Shown: one piece after another, positions 1 through 6,595 of the stretch | Position numbering within the stretch: position 1 is the first letter of the stretch | Layout of the letters: every line of letters starts with the position of its first letter | Source: a bacterium | GTDB lineage: Bacteria > Verrucomicrobiota > Kiritimatiellia > UBA8416 | Assembly (NCBI GenBank): GCA_020048935.1 | Contig: JAIFLS010000038.1 | Span: 1 to 15,924, forward strand | Length of the DNA stretch: 15,924 nt | Direction: 5' to 3' | Notes under the pieces: generated by a model | Databases searched by the model: none | The model's input: the letters and a program-made list of their open reading frames with translations, nothing else | Told to the model about the DNA's origin: nothing | Translations under genes and position numbers: made by a program

Positions 1-2
1 CA

Positions 3-38
3 CATGCGGAAACTGTGGATAACCCTGAGGGCGATTGA
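3..38 (+). CDS. 3' tail of an upstream gene (partial, unidentified)
   Basis: Reading from base 3 gives HAETVDNPEGD and then TGA at 36-38. This stop overlaps the lptC ATG (38-40) by one base in a TGATG arrangement, a common sign of translational coupling between adjacent operon genes. The tail is acidic and too short to name. In related layouts the gene before lptC often belongs to Kdo biosynthesis (kdsC or kdsD), but nothing here shows that. A competing reading from base 1 stays open to TAA at 52-54 (ending LRAIDEAVR), so the frame is uncertain. Confidence 0.35.
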   Translation, partial: HAETVDNPEGD

Positions 39-502
39 TGAAGCGGTACGTTAAACAGGCCTTCTGGATCGGGGTGGGTGGATACGCTGCTGCGCTGCTG
101 GCGGTGGCGGTGCTGGCGCAGGAGCCGATCGAGGGTCTGCGTGTGCCTTTGGAGTTTAATCCGGACGGGACGCTCAAGAGCGAACTTACCGCCCAGCGGG
201 CAATGGTAAGGTCGGATGCGACGATTGCCGCCAGCGGTGTCGTTTTCCGCGTGTTCTCCACCAACGGGACGGTGGAGACGACGATCACGGCGGACAACGC
301 GCAATTCAGCAGCGAGAAGCAGGTCGGTCGTTCTGAAACGTCCGTTTCCTTGCGACAAGGGGAGGTGCTGTTGACGGGCGAGGGGTTCGAATGGGATGGT
401 AAGAGAGGGACGTTACGGATACTGCAAAAGGCGCGGATCTCGTTCCCCGCTGAAATGATCAAGATGGGAGGGGTTTCGAATAATGATAAGCAGAAACAAT
501 AA
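38..502 (+). CDS. lptC: LptC-like LPS export periplasmic protein
   Basis: Small periplasmic protein of the LPS transport bridge. In the family, LptC receives LPS from the LptB2FG complex and passes it to LptA. The 154-residue product has one hydrophobic N-terminal segment (about residues 9-27), which is either an uncleaved inner-membrane anchor or a signal peptide ending near VLA-QEP. A beta-rich region follows (about 50-136) with repeated short strands such as ASGVVFRVFSTNGTVETTI and GEVLLTGEGFEWD, as in the OstA/LptC fold. ATG at 38 is preferred over TTG at 35 because GAGGG (27-31) lies 6 bases upstream. It is shorter than E. coli LptC (191 aa), and small divergent LptC proteins are usual. 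The assignment rests mainly on the fold-like pattern and on being directly before lptA and lptB. Its 3' end overlaps lptA by 20 bases. Confidence 0.72.
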   Translation: MKRYVKQAFWIGVGGYAAALLAVAVLAQEPIEGLRVPLEFNPDGTLKSELTAQRAMVRSDATIAASGVVFRVFSTNGTVETTITADNAQFSSEKQVGRSETSVSLRQGEVLLTGEGFEWDGKRGTLRILQKARISFPAEMIKMGGVSNNDKQKQ

Positions 503-1001
503 GTTGGTGGTCCTGCTGGCGGTGCTGGGGTGGGTGTGCCTGGCGGCGATGGCCTCGCCTGTGGTGACCGGACCTGTGGGAGAAACGGTGATCACATCCG
601 ACACGCTGCTGTTCGACTACCAGCAACGCATGTGCGTGTTCGAGGGTAATGTGGTTGTGACCGAGCCTCGGGTGCGGATGGAAAGCCAGAAGCTGCATGT
701 GTTCTTCGACGCCAGTAACAGGGTCGAGTCCGTCGTGGCTACCGAATCGGTCAAGGTCACTCAGGAAAACCGCGTGGCCACCTGCGGACGGGCGGTCTAC
801 ACCGTGGAGAGCGGGGCGATCGTGATGACGATCGATCCCATGCTGGCTCGTGGGCGCGATGAGTTGCGCGGTGATGAGATCCGGATCTTTGTCAACTCGC
901 AGAAGGTCATTTCACTCCCCGGGCACCTGGTGGTCTATCCGACAGATCGGCCAGACCAGCCAAGGCCACAGCCGAAAAATATTACCGGAACGCAAAAATA
1001 G
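483..1001 (+). CDS. lptA: LptA/OstA-like periplasmic LPS transport protein
   Basis: Periplasmic component that in the family forms the beta-jellyroll bridge carrying LPS from LptC to the outer-membrane LptD. The 172-residue product has a signal peptide (lysine at 7, hydrophobic core about 8-22) with a likely cleavage after AMA (residue 24). An OstA-type domain follows (about 35-145): ITSDTLLFDYQQ, VFEGNVVVTEPRVRMESQ, then VESVVATESVKVTQ and the final strand DEIRIFVNSQKV. The C-terminus is proline-rich and polar (about 153-172). The ATG at 483 lies inside the end of lptC and is preceded by GGGAGGGG (466-473), a good ribosome binding site. The overlap with lptC and the downstream LptB ATPase support the assignment. 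Confidence 0.85.
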   Translation: MISRNNKLVVLLAVLGWVCLAAMASPVVTGPVGETVITSDTLLFDYQQRMCVFEGNVVVTEPRVRMESQKLHVFFDASNRVESVVATESVKVTQENRVATCGRAVYTVESGAIVMTIDPMLARGRDELRGDEIRIFVNSQKVISLPGHLVVYPTDRPDQPRPQPKNITGTQK

Positions 1002-1004
1002 GTG

Positions 1005-1032
1005 TTTACCTGCCGCCGATTGCGGTTACAAT
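1005..1032 (+). promoter_or_regulatory. Possible sigma70-type promoter before lptB
   Basis: The 105-base gap between lptA and the preferred lptB start contains TTTACC (1005-1010), a 16-base spacer and TACAAT (1027-1032). The -10 hexamer is close to consensus and the -35 is 4 of 6. It could give lptB-hpf-hprK-ptsHI expression independent of lptCA. Such matches arise by chance. Confidence 0.25.
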
Positions 1033-1106
1033 GGCAGTGTCGGGGGTTGGGCAGCGAGTTGTTCATTGATTTGAATGTGTACGGGGGGATTGCTGTCAGG
1101 AATATC

Positions 1107-1856
1107 ATGATGACAGAGGGAAATCATACATCCGAGTATCTGGTTGAGGCGTCCGGGCTGGTGAAGTCCTACCGCGGGAAGAAGGTGGTTTCGGACGTCA
1201 ACATCCATGTCAAGCCGGGGGAGATTGTCGGGTTGCTCGGGCCTAATGGCGCGGGCAAGACAACCTCCTTCTACATGATCGTCGGCCTGGTGAAACCGGA
1301 TGGTGGCAAGGTGTTCTTCAGGGGGGCGGATGTGACGGGCAAGCCGATGTGCCAGCGGGCGCGGCTGGGAATCGGCTATCTTGCGCAGGAACCTTCGGTC
1401 TTCCGGAAATTGACCGTTCGTGAGAATGTGCTGGCGATCCTGGAGACATTGAACATCACGCGTGCGGAGCAGATGCGGCGACTCGACCGTCTGCTGGAGG
1501 AGCTTGATCTTGCCCGCCTGGGCAAGCAGCGTGCCTACACGCTCAGCGGCGGGGAACGGCGGCGGCTGGAGATCACGCGTGCGCTGGTTACCGATCCGGC
1601 AATCCTGATGCTGGACGAACCGTTCAGCGGCGTGGATCCTCTGGCGGTGGCGGATGTCCAGAAGATCATCATCCGTTTGCAGCAGCGAGGGCTCGGCATA
1701 CTGATTACCGATCACAACGTGCGCGAGACCCTTTCGGTCGTGGACCGGGCTTACCTGCTTTTCGAGGGTAAGGTGCTGCGCGAGGGGGCCAGCTCGTTCC
1801 TGATCAACGACCAGATGAGCCGGGAACTTTATCTGGGCACTGAATTTCATATGTAG
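1107..1856 (+). CDS. lptB: LptB, ATPase of the LPS export ABC transporter
   Basis: Cytoplasmic ATP-binding subunit that powers extraction of LPS from the inner membrane with the LptF/LptG permeases. All ABC motifs are present in the 249-residue product: Walker A GPNGAGKTT (45-53), Q-loop Gln94 in YLAQEPSVFRKLTV, signature LSGGE (146-150), Walker B ILMLDEP (166-172) and switch His203 in ITDHNVRETL. GERRRLEITRAL and DEPFSGVDP are typical of LptB rather than of amino-acid importers. The frame stays open upstream to GTG at 1002. ATG at 1107 (or 1110) is chosen because AGG (1098-1100) is correctly spaced and the family begins shortly before the LVKSYRGKKVV strand; length then matches the usual ~240 aa. 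The stop lies 23 bases before hpf. Confidence 0.96.
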   Translation: MMTEGNHTSEYLVEASGLVKSYRGKKVVSDVNIHVKPGEIVGLLGPNGAGKTTSFYMIVGLVKPDGGKVFFRGADVTGKPMCQRARLGIGYLAQEPSVFRKLTVRENVLAILETLNITRAEQMRRLDRLLEELDLARLGKQRAYTLSGGERRRLEITRALVTDPAILMLDEPFSGVDPLAVADVQKIIIRLQQRGLGILITDHNVRETLSVVDRAYLLFEGKVLREGASSFLINDQMSRELYLGTEFHM

Positions 1857-1879
1857 AACAACAAGAAAAGGAGGATGCT

Positions 1880-2209
1880 ATGCCAATCGAAGTCACAGCA
1901 CGGCACATGGACGGGGCGGAAGCGGCGAAGCAGTACGCGCAGGAGCGCTCGCAGAAACTGATGGACATGTTCCCGCGAGTCGAGCATGTCCATGTGATCC
2001 TGAATGTGGAAAAGCACCGGCACGAGGCGGAGGTCGTGGTGCAGGCGAAGAACCACATCCACATCGAGGCCGACGAGAAGAGCGATGACATGGCCAATTC
2101 GATCGATGTGGCTTTTGAACGCGCCGAGAAGCAGCTCCGCAAGCTGCGCGAGAAGATCACGGATCATCGCGTGAAGCCGGGTGAGATCGTGGAAAAGGGC
2201 GATCTGTAG
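1880..2209 (+). CDS. hpf: Ribosome hibernation promoting factor (HPF/YfiA family)
   Basis: 109-residue cytoplasmic protein that in the family binds the decoding region of idle 30S subunits and drives or stabilises inactive ribosomes when growth slows. The sequence begins MPIEVTARHMD and continues with the alternating strand/helix pattern of the fold: helix AKQYAQERSQKLMDMF, strand HVHVILNVEKHRHEAEVVV, strand HIHIEADE, helix DMANSIDVAFERAEKQLRKLREK (about 73-95), then a short charged tail. Length fits short HPF, without the C-terminal dimerisation domain of long HPF. AAAGGAGG (1867-1874), 5 bases before the ATG, is the strongest ribosome binding site in the window. The place after lptB matches the enterobacterial locus, except that rpoN, normally between lptB and hpf, is missing. 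Confidence 0.93.
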   Translation: MPIEVTARHMDGAEAAKQYAQERSQKLMDMFPRVEHVHVILNVEKHRHEAEVVVQAKNHIHIEADEKSDDMANSIDVAFERAEKQLRKLREKITDHRVKPGEIVEKGDL

Positions 2210-2256
2210 CCATCTGTGGCCAGGCGTCCATCACGTTCCAAGGAAGGACGAGGACT

Positions 2257-3228
2257 ATGATTGAGAAGACAGCGGAAACAAAAGGCTCGGTGAAGGTGGC
2301 CGACTTCCTCTCGGCGGGTGGGGATCGGCTTAAGCTTGAAGTGCAAGGGGGGACGGCCGGGCTGTCGCGCCTGATTGGCGAAGCCGCCATAAACCGGCCC
2401 GGGCTCGGGCTTGCCGGTTTCCTGAAGTATTTCCCCGAGCAGCGCATCCAGGTGATCGGGCTGGCCGAGCATGCCTACCTCGACTCGCTCAGCGCCGAGG
2501 AGCGTGCCAAGCGGACCGAGGCGATGTTCGCCACGAAGGTTCCCTGCGTGGTGTTCACGCGCAACAAGCGCATTCATCCCGAGATCGTGGCGCTGGCGGA
2601 CAAGTACCGTGTCGCCCTGTTGCGGACGCCGCTGATCACGAAGCATTTCGTGAATGCGGCGACGATCATCATGGAAAACCTGCGGGCCCCGCGGCAGAAA
2701 GTGCAGGGGACGATGGTTGAGATCATGGGCATCGGTGTCATGATCGAGGGGAGTAACGGTGTCGGCAAGAGCGACACGGCACTGGCTCTGGTGCAACGCG
2801 GTCACAGTCTGGTTTCCGATGATATCACGGCCCTGCGCCGCGACACCTCGGGGGCCCTGATCGCCTCGCCGGTCAAGGTCACCCAGTATCACATGGAGAT
2901 CCGCGGGCTTGGCATCATCCATGTCCCGAGCCTGTTCGGCGTGGCCTCGGTGCGCGAGGAGAAGAAACTTGACCTCGTGGTGACTCTATGTCCGCGCGGG
3001 AAGGAACCGGAATTCGCGGATTCGCGCAGCAAGTCCAACACGAAGACTTATCTGGGGGTGGACGTGCCCCAGGTGATTGTGACGGTCGAGCCCGGGCGCG
3101 ATATCGCCAACGTGGTTGAGACGGCGGCTCTGAACATGAAGCTCCTGAAACTCGGGCATGATGCGGAAAAAGAGCTTGATGAACGGTTGATGGCGCTTCT
3201 TAGCGACGGTCGCAACGCGTTTGAATGA
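2257..3228 (+). CDS. hprK: HPr kinase/phosphorylase with a Gln at the catalytic His position
   Basis: Bifunctional enzyme that in the family phosphorylates the regulatory Ser of HPr with ATP or PPi and reverses this by phosphorolysis. The 323-residue product has the N-terminal HprK domain (about 12-142, with RPGLGLAGF) and the C-terminal kinase domain (about 145-315). Walker A is GSNGVGKS (165-172, Lys171, Ser172), the catalytic Asp pair is D188-D189 (LVSDD), and the family signature MEIRGLGII is at 213-221 (Glu214). Against the remembered Bacillus subtilis protein the offset is a constant 12 residues at Lys159, Asp177 and Glu202. On that alignment the conserved His138 (VHG) is Gln150 (VQG, codon 2704-2706) and the dephosphorylation motif PVRPGR is TVEPGR (276-281). 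Walker A also differs (SNGVGKSD rather than DSGIGKSE). The protein is probably real and folded, but its balance of activities may be altered. AGGAAGGA (2241-2248) precedes the ATG by 8 bases. Confidence 0.93.
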   Translation: MIEKTAETKGSVKVADFLSAGGDRLKLEVQGGTAGLSRLIGEAAINRPGLGLAGFLKYFPEQRIQVIGLAEHAYLDSLSAEERAKRTEAMFATKVPCVVFTRNKRIHPEIVALADKYRVALLRTPLITKHFVNAATIIMENLRAPRQKVQGTMVEIMGIGVMIEGSNGVGKSDTALALVQRGHSLVSDDITALRRDTSGALIASPVKVTQYHMEIRGLGIIHVPSLFGVASVREEKKLDLVVTLCPRGKEPEFADSRSKSNTKTYLGVDVPQVIVTVEPGRDIANVVETAALNMKLLKLGHDAEKELDERLMALLSDGRNAFE

Positions 3229-3249
3229 CGAGGCCGGCAGGCAGATAAT

Positions 3250-3516
3250 ATGATGCGTGAGCTAATCATATCCAATCAGTACGGGATCCATGCGCGCCCT
3301 GCGGCCCTGTTTGTCAAGGCGGCATCGCGCTTTGATGCCGATATCAGCGTCGAGAAGGACGGTACTGTGGTGTCGGGGAAGAGCATCATGGGCCTGATGA
3401 CCCTCGAGGCGGGGCGGGGCTCCGTGCTTCGGGTGACGGCTGAAGGCCCGGACAGCGAGGAGGCTCTCGATCATCTTGAGGATCTGGTTGTCAAACGGAA
3501 ATTCGACGAGGCTTAA
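3250..3516 (+). CDS. ptsH: HPr phosphocarrier protein
   Basis: Small cytoplasmic phosphocarrier of the phosphotransferase system. The 88-residue product carries the phosphohistidine site GIHARPA (His14, Arg16; His15 in E. coli numbering) and the regulatory serine in SGKSIMGLMTL (Ser45, equivalent to Ser46), followed by EAGRGS. Retention of KSIMGLM, the element HprK recognises in Firmicutes, fits the adjacent hprK. ATG codons at 3250 and 3253 are both possible; an AGG at 3239-3241 spaces better to the first. The gap to hprK is 21 bases and to ptsI 3 bases, so the three genes are probably co-translated. With no EII gene in view, a regulatory role is as likely as sugar uptake. Confidence 0.96.
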   Translation: MMRELIISNQYGIHARPAALFVKAASRFDADISVEKDGTVVSGKSIMGLMTLEAGRGSVLRVTAEGPDSEEALDHLEDLVVKRKFDEA

Positions 3517-3519
3517 CCT

Positions 3520-5301
3520 ATGTCATCGGATGTGCCTGGAACGATGGGAGTGATTTTCCGCGGTATCGGTGTCTCGCCAGGCGTGGCGGCGGGGCCGGTG
3601 GCGTTATTGCAGAATTCCGACACCCCGCGGATATCCGAGCGGACGATCAACGAGGCCGCGGTAGCGGGAGAGATCGCCCGTTTTGAAGAGGCCCTGATCG
3701 AGACCCGACGGCAGATCCGCCAGATCCAGGAGGCGCTCAGCGGCCAGACGCGTGCTCAGGACGCCTCCATCCTTGATGCGCACTTGATGGTGCTTGACGA
3801 TCGTACGTTTCTTGAGGAAGTCATCGGCGGGGTGCGGGACAAGCTGCGGAACATCGAACTGGCGGTGCAGGAGGGGACCTCGCGGTATGCCGGCGTGCTG
3901 GAGGCGGTCGAGGACGATTACCTGCGTGAGCGGGTGTCGGATGTGCGCGATGTGGGCCGCCGGCTGCTGCGGAACCTGACGGGTACCCCTGCTGACACGG
4001 TATCCGAGCTGGCGGCTGGGCACCTGATCGTGGCGCACGATCTGGCACCGTCGGAAACCGCGTCGCTGCCCAAGGACCGTATCCTTGGCTTCGCCACCGA
4101 CATCGGCAGTCCGACCTCCCATACCGCCGTGATGGCCCGGGCCCTGGAACTGCCGGCCGTGGTGGGGTTGCATGATATCAGCTGCCGTGTCAAGACGGGT
4201 GATCAGGTTCTGATTGACGGGAACAAGGGTGTCTTTATCCTGAACCCGACCGACGAGCAGCTCAAGACCTACGGCAAGCAGGAGGAAACGCGGCGCTCGA
4301 TCGAGGCTGGCCTGGATAAGTTGCAGCACAAGCCTGCGGTGACCAAGGACGGGCATGCGATCATGCTTTCCGCCAACGCGGAAGGGCCGGAAGATATCGA
4401 TGCCGTCCTGCATCACGGGGCCTGTGGCATCGGGTTGCTACGGTCCGAGTTCATTCATCTGGCACGCAGCCGGTTGCTCAGCGAGGAGGAGCAGGATAGC
4501 ATCTATGACCGGATCGCCGCCCGGTTGGCCCCGTCGCCTGTGATCATCCGAACCTTGGATCTCGGTGGCGACAAGTTCTTTGCCGATGTCCGTGGCAGCT
4601 TGGAGGCGAACCCGTTCCTGGGGTTGCGCTCAATCCGCCTTTCGCTGCAGCATCCCGATTATTTCAAGCAGCAACTGCGGGCGATCCTGCGGGCCAGTGT
4701 TCACGGGAATGTCAAGATCATGTATCCAATGATCAGCAGCAAGGGTGAAATCCTGGAGGCCAACCGGCTGCTGGAGGAGGCCAAATGTGAACTCGATGCG
4801 GCCGGAACTCCGTTCAACAGGAATATCGAGGTCGGGATCATGATCGAGGTTCCGGCGGCCGCGCTGTCGGCGGACAGCCTGGCAAGGCATGTCGATTTTT
4901 TCAGCATCGGCACGAATGACCTGATCCAGTATACCATCGCGGTGGATCGCGGGAATGAGCGTGTGGCTTATCTTTACGAGCCGACGCACCCCTCGGTATT
5001 GCGGATGATCCAGATGACCGTGGCGGCAGCGCATGCCAACGGGATCTGGGTGGGGCTGTGCGGGGAAATGGCTGCCGACCCGCTCATGACAGGTCTGCTG
5101 CTGGGGCTCGGGATTGATGAACTGAGTGTCACGCCGCGTGCTGTCCCTCTTGTCAAGGATGCCGTACGCGGTTTGAATTTCTACCAGGCGGTCCGGCTGG
5201 CGGAGAGTGCCCTGCAATGCGAGACGGCCGATGAAGTGCTTGAGAAGTGCAGGCGGTTGACGCGTGAAACCGCACCGGAAATAATGGCTCTGATTGAATA
5301 A
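3520..5301 (+). CDS. ptsI: PTS Enzyme I (phosphoenolpyruvate-protein phosphotransferase)
   Basis: Cytoplasmic enzyme that transfers phosphate from phosphoenolpyruvate to its own His and on to the His of HPr. The 593-residue product has the full family architecture. The N-terminal HPr-binding helical domain is about 30-160. The swivelling phosphohistidine domain carries PTSHTAVMARALELP (His201). The PEP-binding barrel (about 275-560) shows GLLRSEF (305-311), RTLDLGGDK (344-352), NPFLGLRSIRL (364-374), EVGIMIEVPAA (437-447), FFSIGTNDLIQYT (460-472) and the catalytic Cys514 in GLCGEMA. There is no N-terminal GAF domain, so it is a sugar-type EI in layout rather than a PtsP (EINtr). The usual GGR before TSH is GSP here, a change seen in other PEP-utilising enzymes. 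GAGG (3508-3511) inside the end of ptsH is the ribosome binding site, 8 bases before the ATG. Confidence 0.96.
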   Translation: MSSDVPGTMGVIFRGIGVSPGVAAGPVALLQNSDTPRISERTINEAAVAGEIARFEEALIETRRQIRQIQEALSGQTRAQDASILDAHLMVLDDRTFLEEVIGGVRDKLRNIELAVQEGTSRYAGVLEAVEDDYLRERVSDVRDVGRRLLRNLTGTPADTVSELAAGHLIVAHDLAPSETASLPKDRILGFATDIGSPTSHTAVMARALELPAVVGLHDISCRVKTGDQVLIDGNKGVFILNPTDEQLKTYGKQEETRRSIEAGLDKLQHKPAVTKDGHAIMLSANAEGPEDIDAVLHHGACGIGLLRSEFIHLARSRLLSEEEQDSIYDRIAARLAPSPVIIRTLDLGGDKFFADVRGSLEANPFLGLRSIRLSLQHPDYFKQQLRAILRASVHGNVKIMYPMISSKGEILEANRLLEEAKCELDAAGTPFNRNIEVGIMIEVPAAALSADSLARHVDFFSIGTNDLIQYTIAVDRGNERVAYLYEPTHPSVLRMIQMTVAAAHANGIWVGLCGEMAADPLMTGLLLGLGIDELSVTPRAVPLVKDAVRGLNFYQAVRLAESALQCETADEVLEKCRRLTRETAPEIMALIE

Positions 5302-5348
5302 TCAGGCTCGCCTTTTTGTCCGCGTTGCGTTATAAATCCGTTTTCAAG

Positions 5349-5377
5349 TCGACATTCATTTGCACATTTGGTTTAAA
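5349..5377 (+). promoter_or_regulatory. Candidate sigma70-type promoter for metK-ahcY
   Basis: In the 101-base gap between ptsI and metK, TCGACA (5349-5354, 5 of 6 to the -35 consensus) is followed by exactly 17 bases and TTTAAA (5372-5377, 4 of 6 to the -10). The gap is visibly more AT-rich than its neighbours and ends in two good ribosome binding sites (AAGGA 5386-5390, AAAGGA 5390-5395). A weak AGG-CTCG-CCT hairpin with a TTTTT run right after the ptsI stop (about 5304-5317) could be a feeble terminator. No recognisable SAM riboswitch core was seen. Confidence 0.4.
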
Positions 5378-5402
5378 TCGGGCCTAAGGAAAGGAACAGA
5401 AG

Positions 5403-6569
5403 ATGGCAAAACGTAATTTCATATTCACCTCGGAGTCGGTCACGGAAGGTCATCCGGACAAGGTTTCCGACGGTATCTCGGATGCGATTCTGGATGCTCA
5501 CCTGAAGGGGGATCCCCTGTCGCGCGTGGCCTGCGAGACGCTCGTTACGACCGGCTTGGTGGTGGTGGCGGGAGAGATCACCAGCAAGGCGACCGTTCCC
5601 TATGCCGATATCGTGCGCGACAAGGTGCGGCGCATCGGCTATACCGATCCGATGGCCGGATTTGATGGAGACTGCTGCGCGGTCATGATTTCGCTGGACC
5701 GGCAGTCGCCGGATATTTCCCAGGGTGTCACGGAGGGACAGGGGCTCTTCAAGGAGCAGGGGGCCGGGGACCAGGGCATGATGTTCGGGTTCGCCTGCGA
5801 TGAGACCCCGGAACTGATGCCGATGCCCATCATGTATGCACACCGCCTGACGCGCCGTTTGGCGGAAGTGCGCCGTGACGGGACGCTGCCTTACCTTCGG
5901 CCTGATGGCAAGTCACAGGTATCGATCGAGTACGTGGACGGCAAGCCCGTGCGCGTGGACACGGTGGTGGTCTCGTCGCAGCACTCGCCGGATGTGGCGC
6001 ACAAGACCTTGCGTGAAGGGATTATCGAGGAGGTGATCCGTCAGTCGATTCCCGAGAAGATGCTCAAGGACACGCGTTACCTGATCAACCCCACCGGGCG
6101 TTTCGTTGTTGGCGGGCCGCAGGGTGACTGCGGTCTCACGGGGCGCAAGATCATTGTCGACACCTATGGCGGCATGGGGCGCCATGGCGGCGGGGCGTTC
6201 TCCGGCAAGGATCCCTCCAAGGTCGACCGTAGTGCAGCCTACATGGCCCGTTATGTGGCGAAGAATATTGTGGCGGCCAATCTGGCAACACGTTGCGAAG
6301 TGCAGCTTGCCTACGCGATCGGGTTTGCCGAGCCGGTCTCCGTGATGGTGGACACGTTCGGTACCGGCACCGTCGAGGAATCGAGGATCGAGGCGGCGGT
6401 GCGGGCTGTATTCGGCCTGAAGCCGGCCGAGATCATTCGTGATCTTGACCTGCTTCGTCCGGTTTACGAGGCCACTTCCGCTTATGGGCATTTCGGCCGC
6501 ACACGCGGACTTGATAAATTCACCTGGGAGCGCAAAGATAAAGTGGACGCGCTCAAGGCGGCCCTCTAA
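5403..6569 (+). CDS. metK: S-adenosylmethionine synthetase
   Basis: Makes S-adenosylmethionine from methionine and ATP, releasing phosphate and pyrophosphate, in the cytoplasm. The 388-residue length is standard for bacterial MetK. The N-terminal motif FTSESVTEGHPDKVSD (8-23) holds the catalytic His17 and metal-binding residues. Family signature 1 is GAGDQGMMFGFA (120-131). The phosphate-binding signature 2 is GGGAFSGKDPSKVDRSAAY (262-280). RYLINPTGRFVVGGP (225-239) and the C-terminal AYGHFGR (360-366) are also typical. Nothing is truncated. AAAGGA (5390-5395) lies 7 bases before the ATG. ahcY follows after 26 bases, so the pair probably forms a methyl-cycle operon. Confidence 0.98.
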   Translation: MAKRNFIFTSESVTEGHPDKVSDGISDAILDAHLKGDPLSRVACETLVTTGLVVVAGEITSKATVPYADIVRDKVRRIGYTDPMAGFDGDCCAVMISLDRQSPDISQGVTEGQGLFKEQGAGDQGMMFGFACDETPELMPMPIMYAHRLTRRLAEVRRDGTLPYLRPDGKSQVSIEYVDGKPVRVDTVVVSSQHSPDVAHKTLREGIIEEVIRQSIPEKMLKDTRYLINPTGRFVVGGPQGDCGLTGRKIIVDTYGGMGRHGGGAFSGKDPSKVDRSAAYMARYVAKNIVAANLATRCEVQLAYAIGFAEPVSVMVDTFGTGTVEESRIEAAVRAVFGLKPAEIIRDLDLLRPVYEATSAYGHFGRTRGLDKFTWERKDKVDALKAAL

Positions 6570-6595
6570 GTACTGTCCAATTGGAAAGCAAGACA

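Noticed and set aside
1002..1106. N-terminal extension of LptB from GTG 1002
   Set aside because: The extra 35 residues (Arg/Cys-rich) do not resemble any ABC ATPase N-terminus, the GTG abuts the lptA stop without a suitable ribosome binding site, and ATG 1107 gives the usual family length.
5302..5402. SAM-responsive riboswitch upstream of metK
   Set aside because: metK leaders often carry one, but I see no SAM-I-type multi-helix core, no SAM-II or SAM/SAH pseudoknot pattern, and no terminator or anti-terminator pair before the ATG. A covariance-model search would be decisive.
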